From an uncultured Verrucomicrobiota bacterium (GTDB lineage Bacteria > Verrucomicrobiota > Verrucomicrobiia > Opitutales > Seribacteraceae), in NCBI GenBank assembly GCA_902612125.1, contig CACMBV010000014.1, positions 1 through 55,257 of the forward strand: DNA of 55,257 bases, written 5' to 3'. The position numbers and the translations under genes were made by a program. Below the pieces are notes generated by a model. The model was given only the letters and a program-made list of their open reading frames with translations. It did not search any database and was not told the DNA's origin. The stretch's first letter is position 1, and each line of letters opens with the position of its first letter. Positions 15,485 through 24,271 of this stretch are shown here, piece after piece.

Positions 15485-16015
15485 GTGAGCCCGGATCAGA
15501 TCAAAGAATTTGAAAAAAGTTTCCAAGAACTCGAAGAACCACTGATTGCTTATGCTTACCAAATCTTGCGGGAACGGGAAGTTGCCAAAGATCAGGTGCA
15601 GGAGGCCTTTAAGAAGATGATCCTCCAAGAGGAGACAATCGTGCAGCCCAAAGCATGGCTTTACCGCACAGTTCGGAACCTCTGTGTCAATCATCTGCGT
15701 AAAAATCAACGAAAGCATAAAGAGGAAGAAGAAAAACAACTCGATTTTTTCGCCGGCAAGCTAAACGATTCAAATGATGCAAACAGTCCAAATGAGAGAC
15801 TAGAGAAATCTGAAAAAATCAATCGTGTGATACATTTTATTTCCCTTTTGCCAGAAGACGCGAGAAACCTGCTTAGAATGAAATTTAAAGGGCAATTAAA
15901 TTACCTGGAAATATCCCAAAAAACCGGACTAACCGTAGAGAATGTAGGTGCCAAGCTTCAACACCTATTGCTAAATCTGGTTAACGACCTTAAAGCGGAA
16001 GAAATCATCCAATGA
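15485..16015 (+). CDS. ECF-type RNA polymerase sigma factor
   Basis: This 176-residue protein has the two-domain layout of extracytoplasmic-function sigma factors. Region 2 covers about residues 20-80, ending in PKAWLYRTVRNLCVNHLRKN, the hallmark DNA-melting and core-binding helix. Region 4, about 120-168, carries LLPEDARNLLRMKF and YLEISQKTGLTVENVGAKLQ, a helix-turn-helix for -35 recognition. An acidic/basic linker lies between. The start is GTG at 15485; no ATG lies near. The gene overlaps the next by 4 bases (ATGA), so the two are co-translated, the usual arrangement of an ECF sigma and its regulator. Its regulon is unknown and I saw no clear autoregulatory promoter in the 66 bases upstream. 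Confidence 0.9.
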   Translation: MSPDQIKEFEKSFQELEEPLIAYAYQILREREVAKDQVQEAFKKMILQEETIVQPKAWLYRTVRNLCVNHLRKNQRKHKEEEEKQLDFFAGKLNDSNDANSPNERLEKSEKINRVIHFISLLPEDARNLLRMKFKGQLNYLEISQKTGLTVENVGAKLQHLLLNLVNDLKAEEIIQ

Positions 16016-17253
16016 ACGAAAAAGAAATCGAAAACAGAATTCTTGGCTATTTACTGGGAGAATGTGACGAAGAAGAAGCGTTCGAGGTGGAAAAATTGTG
16101 CAGGGAAAATTCTTCCTGGCAGAGCCAAAAAATTAGGCTCGGGCAAGTGATCGGACTGGTCGAGGATTCCCTGACAAGCGAAGCTGAATTCAGTCATGCT
16201 GACAAGGGTGAACAACTTTCCATTCAACAAAGATCCGAAATTAAATCACTTTTAGAAAAAAAGAAATCAGAGCAAAACACCTTGGACAAAGAGGAAAAAG
16301 ACATGTCAAAACAAACACCACCCAAAAATTTAAAATTAATCTACTGGGCCCCCTTAGCCGCGGCTTTGGTTGCTGCCCTAGTCGCTTACTTTGGCAATCC
16401 AGAAATGGAGAGTGAGGGAAAAACTGATGCAACGAGTACCTCAACCTCGGAAGTTGAAGATAAAACCTTAGAGAAAGCTGCTGATCAGAATTCCTCGGTA
16501 ACCCCTCCTGCCAAATTTAAGGCTTCTGATATCCTGCCCGCGAAGACTGAATTGTCTTTGCAGGAATCGATAAATGCCAGTGCCAATGAAGCCTTGGCCT
16601 CACGCACAAGCGAAACGATCAAGGAATTGGAACAACAAACGATCGAGCAGTTGCCTGACGGGAAGGAATTAATCAAGAGGATTATCGATAGCGATGCAGG
16701 TTTTGCTGATTCCTCCACAGTATCTCAACTGGTGCAAAAGGAAGCTCCAAAAACTTCCCTTGCGGATGCTTTCTCCTCACCCTCTTTCCCAAAAGACCCC
16801 GTAGCAAATCCTCCCACCAACCGCTCAGTACCAATACCCGAAGAGGGTAGCGGAAAAGAAATGACCAACGAGGAAAAGTCATTTAGTTCCACTGCTCTAT
16901 CGATTCCTCAAAGGAAGATAAATTGGAAGTCAGTACTTCAAAGCCCGGAAGTTAGTTTTATCTTCAATGAAAAAGGCGATTCCCTTGGTAAAATTTTATC
17001 ACTCGCTGGTAGTTCAGGTAATGAAATTCGCTTCAAGAGAGCAAACTGGCCCAATAAGAACCGTAGTTTTAAATTAACCCCAGGCGTTTATGAAATACGG
17101 TTATCGAATAAATCATCTGAAACCCTGATCGTAAAAGGAACGGTCTCACCATTACCTAGCGGTGAAAATTACCAATTTAGGATATCACAAGCCTGGCAAC
17201 TAGACCCTGAGGAAAAGAGAAAATCCATTCCTCTGGATGAGTTGTTGCCCTAA
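16012..17253 (+). CDS. Putative membrane-bound anti-sigma factor
   Basis: This 413-residue protein follows the ECF sigma gene with an ATGA overlap. Residues 1-55 (IENRILGYLLGECDEEEAFE) resemble the short helical N-terminus of anti-sigma factors, without the His/Cys zinc motif. A single membrane helix lies near 107-128 (YWAPLAAALVAALVAYFG). The remaining roughly 285 residues should be extracytoplasmic: a Ser/Thr/Glu/Lys-rich, probably disordered stretch to about 300, then a compact C-terminal segment (INWKSVLQSPEVSFIF to the end) with the strand pattern of a small beta domain, including LTPGVYEIRLSN. I infer that it tethers the sigma factor and senses an envelope signal. It ends tail to tail with lpd, the two stop codons overlapping by 4 bases. 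Confidence 0.65.
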   Translation: MNEKEIENRILGYLLGECDEEEAFEVEKLCRENSSWQSQKIRLGQVIGLVEDSLTSEAEFSHADKGEQLSIQQRSEIKSLLEKKKSEQNTLDKEEKDMSKQTPPKNLKLIYWAPLAAALVAALVAYFGNPEMESEGKTDATSTSTSEVEDKTLEKAADQNSSVTPPAKFKASDILPAKTELSLQESINASANEALASRTSETIKELEQQTIEQLPDGKELIKRIIDSDAGFADSSTVSQLVQKEAPKTSLADAFSSPSFPKDPVANPPTNRSVPIPEEGSGKEMTNEEKSFSSTALSIPQRKINWKSVLQSPEVSFIFNEKGDSLGKILSLAGSSGNEIRFKRANWPNKNRSFKLTPGVYEIRLSNKSSETLIVKGTVSPLPSGENYQFRISQAWQLDPEEKRKSIPLDELLP

Positions 17254-18656
17254 AGACTGTGCAACCCTCGCCCGTCCGAACTCAGGGCCGCTTCCTTGAG
17301 CGATTCCGATAGGGTGGGGTGGGCATGAATAGTGCGAGCCAAGTCTTCCGCTGACCCACCATATTCCATATGGGCGACGGCCGAGGCGATTAATTCGGAA
17401 GCCCCGCGGGCTATGACCTGTATGCCCAGTAGCCTGTCAGTTTCTGCATCGGCCACGACCTTGACCATGCCATCCGTCGCCCCGGTCGCAAGTGCCCGGC
17501 CGTTGGCCGCCATCGGAAAGGAACCGCAACGTACATTCAGACCTTTTTCTTTGGCCTGGGTTTCAGATAATCCTACATTGGCGATTTCTGGATCCACATA
17601 GATGACTCCCGGCACCATGCCGTAATTAACATGCCCGCTCTGACCCGCAATGATCTCAGCACAGGCAACTCCGTCCTCTTCCGCCTTGTGGGCGAGCATA
17701 GGCCCATGAATTACGTCTCCAACTGCTCGAACACCTGACAGGTTGGTGTTAAAAGCATGATCCACCTTCACACGGCCACGCTCGTCCATGGCAATTCCAG
17801 CTTCGGGTAGACCCAATCCATCGGTGGATGGACCTCGCCCGACCGCCACCAGTACGCGGTCGACAGGTAGTTCATCGGTACCTTTTTCAGATTCTAAAGT
17901 GAGCGTGGCTTTATTTTCCTCAATTTTTGCGGATGTAACCTTGGTCGATAACCGGAAAGTAAGTCCCTGTTTTACAAATATTTTCCGGGCAACTTTGGAC
18001 ATTTCAGGATCCAATTGTGGACAAATCTCCGGGAGAAACTCAATAACTTCCACCTCGGCACCCAATCGAGACCAGACACATCCGAGTTCCAGGCCAATAG
18101 CACCAGCTCCAACCACCGCCATCTTGGAAGGAACTTCATCAAAGGCGATTCCGTGATCGCTGTGAACGATACATTTACCATCGTACGGCAAAAAGGGTAA
18201 TTCGATCGGCTTGGATCCGGTTGCGATAACAATTTCTTTTGCTTCGTAGCTACCGGCAGATTTTCCATCCTTAACCTGAATACTTCCCGTGCCAAGAATA
18301 CAGGCAGTGCCCTCGAGGCAGATAACCCCTTTTTTGGTTACCAATGAACGAACTCCTTTGCCAAGTTGATTGACCACTCCATCCTTTTTTTTCATCAGGA
18401 CGGACAGGTCATACTGCAACCCCTTATAAATGATTCCATGAGAAGAAGCATGTTCCTTAATCTCATGAAAAATCTCCGTGGAGTGAAGTAAAGCCTTACT
18501 GGGTATGCACCCAACATTGAGACAGGTGCCACCGAGCCTTGGATTCTTTTCAACCAGTGCCGTTTTCAGTCCCAACTGGGCACAGCGTATGGCACAGACA
18601 TATCCACCCGGGCCGGCTCCAATCACAATGACATCAAAACTATTTTGTCCACTCAT
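17250..18656 (-). CDS. lpdA: Dihydrolipoyl dehydrogenase (E3)
   Basis: This 468-residue flavoprotein reoxidises dihydrolipoamide with NAD+ as the E3 subunit of 2-oxoacid dehydrogenase complexes. The FAD-binding GAGPGGY (13-19), the redox-active disulfide in GGTCLNVGCIPSK (Cys45 and Cys50), the NAD-binding GAGAIGLELG, the second FAD motif RAVGDV and the C-terminal HAHPTLSE (catalytic His446) are all present. Length is typical. It is the third gene of a sucA-sucB-lpd set, only 3 bases after sucB, so it is most probably the E3 of the 2-oxoglutarate dehydrogenase, though it may also serve pyruvate dehydrogenase or the glycine cleavage system. Confidence 0.96.
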   Translation of the reverse strand: MSGQNSFDVIVIGAGPGGYVCAIRCAQLGLKTALVEKNPRLGGTCLNVGCIPSKALLHSTEIFHEIKEHASSHGIIYKGLQYDLSVLMKKKDGVVNQLGKGVRSLVTKKGVICLEGTACILGTGSIQVKDGKSAGSYEAKEIVIATGSKPIELPFLPYDGKCIVHSDHGIAFDEVPSKMAVVGAGAIGLELGCVWSRLGAEVEVIEFLPEICPQLDPEMSKVARKIFVKQGLTFRLSTKVTSAKIEENKATLTLESEKGTDELPVDRVLVAVGRGPSTDGLGLPEAGIAMDERGRVKVDHAFNTNLSGVRAVGDVIHGPMLAHKAEEDGVACAEIIAGQSGHVNYGMVPGVIYVDPEIANVGLSETQAKEKGLNVRCGSFPMAANGRALATGATDGMVKVVADAETDRLLGIQVIARGASELIASAVAHMEYGGSAEDLARTIHAHPTLSESLKEAALSSDGRGLHSL

Positions 18657-18659
18657 AGG

Positions 18660-19961
18660 TTAGATTCCCAATGCCAGGCGGGCGGGTTCCTCGATTGCCT
18701 CCTTAATCTTCACCAAAAAGGTGACGGCTTCCTTGCCGTCGACCACTCGGTGATCATAGGAAAGGGCAAGGTACATCATTGGACGGGCCACAATCTCTCC
18801 ATTGTGAACGACAGGACGTTTCTGAATCGAGTGCATCCCCAGGATTCCACTTTGCGGAGGGTTGATAATGGGCGTGGAAAGCAAGGATCCATAGATTCCT
18901 CCATTGGTAATCGTAAAACAACCGCCCTGCATGTCCGCGAGGGTGATTCCACCGGATCTGGCTTTTTCGGCGTAGCCGATGATCCCTTGTTCGATTTCCG
19001 CAAAACTCATCTGTTCACAGTCACGAAGCACAGGGACCACCAACCCCTTTTCGGTACCCACTGCCACTCCGATGTCGTAATAGTGATGCTCAACCAGATG
19101 ATCACCTTCGATTCTTACATTGAGCCCGGGTACGGCTTTTAACGCATGCACCACCGCTTTAACAAAAAAAGACATGAAGCCCAGTTTAACTCCATTTGCT
19201 TTGACGAAGGAATCCTGGTGAGCCTTCCTAAGAGCCATGACTGCGGACAAATCGACCTCGTTAAAAGTGGAAAGTATGGCAGCAGTCTGTTGTGCCTCGA
19301 CTAATCGGGAAGCAATCTTGCGACGAATCGGGGTTAGTGGCCGACGGGTAACTCGGTCTCCTGCAGAAGGAGTTTCCATAGCGACGGAGGGAGGTACGGA
19401 AACTGGATTTTCAGGCAATGAATTTTGGGCAGGTTGAGTTTGAGCCTTCAACACATCTCCCTTGGTAATCCGACCGTCCTTACCAGTTCCCGTCAAGGTG
19501 GATGGATCAATTCCGGTTTCATCCAATAATTTTCTCACCGCCGGTGAGTGTTGCTGAGCTTTCTCGGGTTTAGGAGACTCAGCCGAGGGAACAGGTACGG
19601 TTTTTGTCTCATCTGCCTCGGGCGGCTCCCTGACCTCGGCAACCTCTTTCTGGGGTTCTGGTGGTGTAGGTGGGGGGGATGTTTCTTCCACCTTATCGGC
19701 GGCTTCAGGGGAAGTGGTAGGTTCAGCGGACTCATCAATGGTGGCAATGGTGGCTCCAATCTCCACTTCATCGCCCTCCTGAGCTAGAAAATTAATAATC
19801 CCGGATACATCAGCCAGACCTTCTTGAGTAATTTTGTCGGTTTCCAGTTCATAAATCGGCTGGTCGAGAACAACATACGAACCATCTTGTACTTTCCAGC
19901 TGGAAAGTATTCCGGAGGTGATGGATTCCCCGAGTGCGGGAATAATAACTTCTTTTGGCAT
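18660..19961 (-). CDS. sucB: Dihydrolipoyllysine succinyltransferase (E2 of 2-oxoglutarate dehydrogenase)
   Basis: This 433-residue E2 carries succinyl groups on a swinging lipoyl arm. The lipoyl domain occupies residues 1-80 with the modified lysine in [10 protein letters not shown] (Lys43). A long Pro/Glu/Thr-rich linker follows (about 80-130), then the E1/E3-binding domain ([20 protein letters not shown], about 140-175), a second linker, and the acyltransferase core (about 205-433) with the catalytic DHRVVDG (His404, Asp408). ELETDK instead of the EVETDK or ESDKA variants and the genomic context favour succinyl over acetyl transfer. It starts 23 bases after sucA and is followed by lpd after 3 bases, giving a complete three-subunit operon. 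Confidence 0.96.
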   Translation of the reverse strand: MPKEVIIPALGESITSGILSSWKVQDGSYVVLDQPIYELETDKITQEGLADVSGIINFLAQEGDEVEIGATIATIDESAEPTTSPEAADKVEETSPPPTPPEPQKEVAEVREPPEADETKTVPVPSAESPKPEKAQQHSPAVRKLLDETGIDPSTLTGTGKDGRITKGDVLKAQTQPAQNSLPENPVSVPPSVAMETPSAGDRVTRRPLTPIRRKIASRLVEAQQTAAILSTFNEVDLSAVMALRKAHQDSFVKANGVKLGFMSFFVKAVVHALKAVPGLNVRIEGDHLVEHHYYDIGVAVGTEKGLVVPVLRDCEQMSFAEIEQGIIGYAEKARSGGITLADMQGGCFTITNGGIYGSLLSTPIINPPQSGILGMHSIQKRPVVHNGEIVARPMMYLALSYDHRVVDGKEAVTFLVKIKEAIEEPARLALGI

Positions 19962-19984
19962 AGTAAAAATATCGTTTTCTATAT

Positions 19985-22753
19985 TTATTTTTTCTGGGAA
20001 TCCGATGAGCCAAGGGCGTCCGCAATAAGTTCTGCTTGCTCTCGTTTGTGCAAGGTAAGTGATCCCGTTGCGGGACTGGCAGTAGCGGAACGTCCTACGA
20101 ATTGAGGTCTTATTTCGAGTACATTTTCAATGATCGGGGAAAGAAAAGACCATGCTCCCATGTTTTGCGGTTCCTCCTGACACCACACTAATCGCTCGAT
20201 CTTGGAGTACGGTTTAAAAAGTTCTCGAAGTTTATCGGCATGAAAAGGGTAAAATTGCTCGACCCGTATAATCGAAGCTTTAGGAGAACGGATTGCCTCC
20301 CTCGCTTCCAGAAGATCATAATAAATTTTCCCGGAACACAGGACCAGTGTATGTGGGTTTTTGGGTGAAGTGGGATCGGGGATTAACTCTTCGAACCCGC
20401 CGCTAGTGAACTCTTTCAATTCCGAAACGCACAGTTTGTGCCTAAGAAGGCTTTTGGGAGCCATCACGATCAGTGGTTTGGCATACTCCTTAATTTTCTG
20501 GCGACGGAGGGCATGAAAATATTGAGCGGGAGTCGAAATATTGGCCACCGTCACATTATCCTCCGCACAACCTTGTAGAAACCTTTCAAGGCGGGCCGAA
20601 CTGTGCTCGGGCCCTTGTCCTTCAAATCCGTGGGGCAACAACAAAACCAAGTCAGAAACCGCTCCCCATTTGTCCTCCCCACTCATGATGAACTGATCAA
20701 TGATCACTTGAGCACCATTCGCAAAATCCCCAAATTGAGCTTCCCAAATGGCCAGCATACTAGGGTAATCTAAAGAATAGCCATAATCAAAGGCCAGAAC
20801 AGCAGCCTCAGAGAGCAGAGAATTGTAGACGCAAAACTTACCTTTGCGGTCTTCCATTTCAAGCAGAGGAACATGGCGGGAACGATCATTCGAATCATAC
20901 CAGGCAGCATGACGGTGACTGAAAGTACCGCGTTCACTATCCTGCCCGGAAAGTCTTACCGGAGTCCCCTCAAGCATTAATGAACCGAAGGCCAATTGCT
21001 CCGCCATGGCCCAGTCGATTCCACGCCCACTCTTAAAATTTTTGGCTTTGACCTCAATTTGTCGCTTAATTTTTGGATTTAAATTGAATCCATCAGGAAA
21101 ACGGGTTAACGCTTCGGCAACTTTTTCCAATTCTTTCTTCGCCACTGCGGTTTCGACGGGGGCGAAATCGTATGGAATTTGACGAATGGCAACCGAACCT
21201 TCGAAGGTGCTCGATTTCTTAACCGTCCTTACCTTTTCAAGGGTGGCATCCAATTGACGGCGGAGTCGTTGATGAATCTCATCCGACTCTTTCTGGTTTA
21301 AATCTCCAGCTTTTACCATTTGTTCGGTCAAAATGCTTGAGATCGATGGCATCTGTTTAATTCTGTGATAAAGGATCGGTTGGGTAAAAGCTGGATCATC
21401 CGCTTCATTGTGACCATGCTTTCGATAGCAATTAATATCAACCACCACATCTTCCTGAAACTTCTGACGGTAGGCAAGAGCAAGCTCCGAGACCATCGCC
21501 ACGGCAAGGGGATCGTTTCCGTTCACATGAAAGATGGGGGCTTCAACGATCTTGGCCACATCCGTGCAGTAAAGACTAGAGCGTGCATCCGTGGGATCAG
21601 TGGTGAAGCCGATCTGATTATTGACCACCACATGTATGGTTCCTCCGGTACGGTAACCAGGCAATTTCGAAAAATTAAAAACTTCAGCCACCACTCCCTG
21701 GCCGGCCATGGCAGCATCGCCATGAACCAGGATCGGTAAGACCCGCCGGCGTTCAGTATCGCCACGAAGTCTTTGCCTTGCCCGTGCTTTGCCCTCCACC
21801 ACGCCATTGACTGCTTCCAGATGACTTGGGTTGGGGGAGAGGTGGATCACGACCTGCTGTCCACTGGCGGTGGTCCGTGCTGATTCGTATCCAAGGTGAT
21901 ATTTAACATCCCCGCTACCATGGGCTCCGTCGGGCACAAAATTCTCTGAAAATTCCCGGAAGATAAACTCATGGGATTTGCCCATCACATTGGCCAGAAC
22001 ATTTAGCCTGCCTCGATGGGCCATACCCATAACAATCTCTTCCACCCCTTCATCCGGACATTTTTGGAAAATTGAGTCGAGGGAGGTGATGAGAGATTCT
22101 CCTCCCTCAAGGGAAAATCTTTTCTGTCCCACATATCGGGTATGCAGAAAATTCTCGAATTCTTCTGCCTGGATGATTTTGCGAAGGATCCTTAATTTTT
22201 CATCATGCGGGAAATTGGGCTGGTTGTCATTGGGCTCAATCTTTGACTGGATCCACCGTCTTTTTTCCGTTGCCTGCAGGTGCAAATACTCAACTCCAAC
22301 ATTCCCGCAGTAAGTTTTCTGGAGGCGCTCCAAAATTTCACCCACTTTCATCCCGACACCACCCAGGTAGTTGCCGGTAAAACGGACTTCCTGCATATCG
22401 GTGGAATCAAGGCCTAGTCGTTCAAGGCTGAGCCTCGGGTTTTCTTCCACCATTTCCTTAAGAGGATCAAAAGTTCCCTGGGTGTGACCAATGTCACGAA
22501 ATGAGTAGATCGCCCCGTAAAGACGGGCGTGTTTCTCGATCGCATCTTCCGTAACGGACGGAGCGGATTTCGCAACTTCTTTCGGAGGAGTCCCATTATT
22601 TGCCGGTGCCTCTGCTTGGTCAGATCCAAGGTGAAAGCCTTCGAAGAAAATTCTCCAGGAAGCGTTAAGGGAAGCGGGTTCCTTTAACCACTTAATGTAG
22701 TTGGAATCGACCTCGTCGACATTCCAGCGGGTAGCAAAACTAAGATTTTCCAT
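19985..22753 (-). CDS. sucA: 2-oxoglutarate dehydrogenase E1 component
   Basis: This 922-residue thiamine-diphosphate enzyme decarboxylates 2-oxoglutarate in the citric acid cycle. The short N-terminal recognition helix ([20 protein letters not shown]) is typical of SucA. The TPP core includes [14 protein letters not shown] (about 245), [20 protein letters not shown] (about 345), [13 protein letters not shown] and the GNDP metal-site motif. The transketolase-like C-terminal domain carries [20 protein letters not shown] and the E2-binding end [13 protein letters not shown]. Length is normal (about 900-950). The ATG at 22753 begins directly at the conserved N-terminal region. It heads the operon; 73 bases separate it from the upstream frameshifted gene, which reads in the same direction, so transcription may also arrive from the mnmA group. 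Confidence 0.97.
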   Translation of the reverse strand: MENLSFATRWNVDEVDSNYIKWLKEPASLNASWRIFFEGFHLGSDQAEAPANNGTPPKEVAKSAPSVTEDAIEKHARLYGAIYSFRDIGHTQGTFDPLKEMVEENPRLSLERLGLDSTDMQEVRFTGNYLGGVGMKVGEILERLQKTYCGNVGVEYLHLQATEKRRWIQSKIEPNDNQPNFPHDEKLRILRKIIQAEEFENFLHTRYVGQKRFSLEGGESLITSLDSIFQKCPDEGVEEIVMGMAHRGRLNVLANVMGKSHEFIFREFSENFVPDGAHGSGDVKYHLGYESARTTASGQQVVIHLSPNPSHLEAVNGVVEGKARARQRLRGDTERRRVLPILVHGDAAMAGQGVVAEVFNFSKLPGYRTGGTIHVVVNNQIGFTTDPTDARSSLYCTDVAKIVEAPIFHVNGNDPLAVAMVSELALAYRQKFQEDVVVDINCYRKHGHNEADDPAFTQPILYHRIKQMPSISSILTEQMVKAGDLNQKESDEIHQRLRRQLDATLEKVRTVKKSSTFEGSVAIRQIPYDFAPVETAVAKKELEKVAEALTRFPDGFNLNPKIKRQIEVKAKNFKSGRGIDWAMAEQLAFGSLMLEGTPVRLSGQDSERGTFSHRHAAWYDSNDRSRHVPLLEMEDRKGKFCVYNSLLSEAAVLAFDYGYSLDYPSMLAIWEAQFGDFANGAQVIIDQFIMSGEDKWGAVSDLVLLLPHGFEGQGPEHSSARLERFLQGCAEDNVTVANISTPAQYFHALRRQKIKEYAKPLIVMAPKSLLRHKLCVSELKEFTSGGFEELIPDPTSPKNPHTLVLCSGKIYYDLLEAREAIRSPKASIIRVEQFYPFHADKLRELFKPYSKIERLVWCQEEPQNMGAWSFLSPIIENVLEIRPQFVGRSATASPATGSLTLHKREQAELIADALGSSDSQKK

Positions 22754-22826
22754 TGGTATTGAAATAACTCTGTATTGTCTTACACGAACGAAAACAAGGA
22801 AAAGCTGAAAAAAGTTACCGCCCGCT

Positions 22827-23322
22827 TCATCCAGTCATAGAAGCTTTTTCTTCGAAAGTTATTATGTTTGGTCTAGATTTAATTACGAGGGACATCCCGT
22901 AGTGTAATTCAGGAATGTAAGGGGCCAAGATTTCCAGCACACCTGATGGTTGTTCAAAACCAGGCTTAGTTGAGGGATGAGGCCAATAAACAAAACTTGG
23001 ATACACCTTCTTGTTTTTATCCAATGGATTGATAAGACTGCAGGCAAAAAAGGAGAAATTTTCAGGCGGTAAATCTTTACTCCATTTGATATCCGAAAAA
23101 GAAAAAGAGGGTCTCCCTAAATCGTAGGAATAAGGGCTAATATCGAGATTTAATGTACCTTGATGGAATGATTGTATCAAAGTCGAAAGATTCAAAAAAA
23201 GGCATTTGCAGGGCCAAAGTGCCAGACGGAAATCGAGAATCTTTTGTTTTCCCTGAGGCAATCCCATACCCGGGTACAATTTTGGCTAAAATTGTGGTTT
23301 GAGAAGGGGATGCTTTTGTCAT
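22827..23322 (-). pseudogene. Conserved hypothetical protein, frameshifted at an A7/T7 run
   Basis: Two overlapping frames together make one roughly 165-residue protein of a conserved family that I recognise only by pattern. The first frame starts at ATG 23322 and reads TILAKIVPGYGIASG, then GTLALQMPFF, and soon stops. The conserved continuation (HQGTLNLDISPYSY, then FVYWPHPSTKP and VLEILAPYIPELHYGM to 22827) lies in the other forward phase. Removing one base from the homopolymer at 23194-23200 (seven A on the plus strand, seven T in the gene) restores one continuous frame. It may be a true pseudogene, a phase-variable or slippage-corrected gene, or a homopolymer sequencing error. Function is unknown; the WPHP and YG motifs could form a small binding site. 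It is the last gene of a minus-strand group starting at mnmA. Confidence 0.7.
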
Positions 23323-23541
23323 TTAGGGACAGAAGCATTTAAAAAAACGATGGCCACTTCCTCCAGGACCAATCCTTATACGAACCGAATGCAGGCATCG
23401 CGGGCAATGGCCTACATAGGCATCTCCCTTTTTGTTTTTATAAATCCTTCCGTAGACTCCACAATTGATGTAGTGAATACCCAGAAAAGGCTTGGGATTT
23501 CCCTTTCCCTCATCGGACGGGGGTGAGGGATTAGTTCTCAC
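23323..23541 (-). CDS. Small Cys-rich (zinc ribbon-like) conserved protein
   Basis: This 72-residue basic protein has Cys residues in INCGVYGRIYKN, in GHCPRCLHSV (CxxC) and in FFKCFCP at the very end (CxC). They could form a zinc ribbon or zinc knuckle. The segment VRIRIGPGGSGHRFF between them is Gly/Arg-rich. I recall similar short proteins in Planctomycetes and Verrucomicrobia genomes, but no function. Its ATG overlaps the stop of the preceding gene by 4 bases (ATGA), and its stop directly abuts the start of the frameshifted gene, so it sits firmly in the mnmA transcription group. A role in RNA or DNA binding is a guess from charge and Cys pattern. Confidence 0.68.
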   Translation of the reverse strand: MRTNPSPPSDEGKGNPKPFLGIHYINCGVYGRIYKNKKGDAYVGHCPRCLHSVRIRIGPGGSGHRFFKCFCP

Positions 23542-24236
23542 TCTGGATCCAAAGAAGTTCCATCGATCAAGCCGTCCACGCGCCTCGTTAAAAGATGAGC
23601 CTGGACCGAGAGCCCATCTTGACCTTCAATGACCTCCGAAACCCATGTCTTAACACGCTCCTCTATGAAATTTAGCTTTTTCCCCGAATCGGGTTCTTTG
23701 GCCAAAGCAGTAAAACTAGTCTGCAAATCGCTCTGGGCAGCGTCTGTTTGACCAAGCATTTCCTGCATCGCTTGCAAAGACTTGCTCAGGGCATCTGAAT
23801 TTAGTTCTTTTTTAATTACTTTTACCGGTTCGAGGTATTTTTTGGCTGGAGGTTGACGGATATTGGGAGCACTGGGTCCTGCTTTCTTAAATAATTTAAA
23901 AGAAGTGTCGCTATCCTCATTGCTAAACAATGGTTTCTGATTGAATTTCAGTTTGGCCAATCTTTTAAGTTCTCGCCGAAGTTGTTTAAACCTCTGCTTT
24001 GAACTTTCTTCCTGCTTTTGTGAGACATTACGGATTACATCCGCTTTCATAGTCGGCCCGAGTTCAGCAATTTTCTCAAGGATTTTTAAAATTTCCTCAA
24101 GGACGGCTTCCTGGGTCTGCAAAAAGGAAATGGCAGACTGCAAATACTCTTCAAGTTTTTCAGCGGTTTTGAGCGGCGCCTCATCTTCGGGAATCGGTAG
24201 TTTGGCTCGTGTGCTTTTGGAAATCCTAAGTCGCAT
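23538..24236 (-). CDS. Flagellin-like helical protein, function unknown
   Basis: This 232-residue protein is almost entirely helical and charged. Residues about 33-105 resemble the D1 helices of flagellins: AISFLQTQEAVLEEILKILE, then a spacer, then SKQRFKQLRRELKRLAKLKF and NQKPLF, recalling the flagellin pattern ISFLQT..ALEE...IL, F..L..EL..I and KFNG..LF. The usual flagellin D0 start (MGLRINTN..) is missing, the centre is short, and the C-terminal helices (SVQAHLLTRRVDGLIDG) only faintly recall the flagellin end. No other flagellar gene is in the window. It may be a filament-derived or unrelated coiled-coil protein. It follows mnmA after 35 bases and overlaps the Cys-rich gene by 4 bases. 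Confidence 0.5.
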   Translation of the reverse strand: MRLRISKSTRAKLPIPEDEAPLKTAEKLEEYLQSAISFLQTQEAVLEEILKILEKIAELGPTMKADVIRNVSQKQEESSKQRFKQLRRELKRLAKLKFNQKPLFSNEDSDTSFKLFKKAGPSAPNIRQPPAKKYLEPVKVIKKELNSDALSKSLQAMQEMLGQTDAAQSDLQTSFTALAKEPDSGKKLNFIEERVKTWVSEVIEGQDGLSVQAHLLTRRVDGLIDGTSLDPE

Positions 24237-24271
24237 AAAAATAAAATCCTATTGCAGAAATCTTGGCATAA

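Noticed and set aside
22827-23279. Independent 150-codon gene starting at 23279
   Set aside because: Its first third is the out-of-phase reading of the conserved N-terminus found in the neighbouring frame; only the part after the homopolymer run is real.
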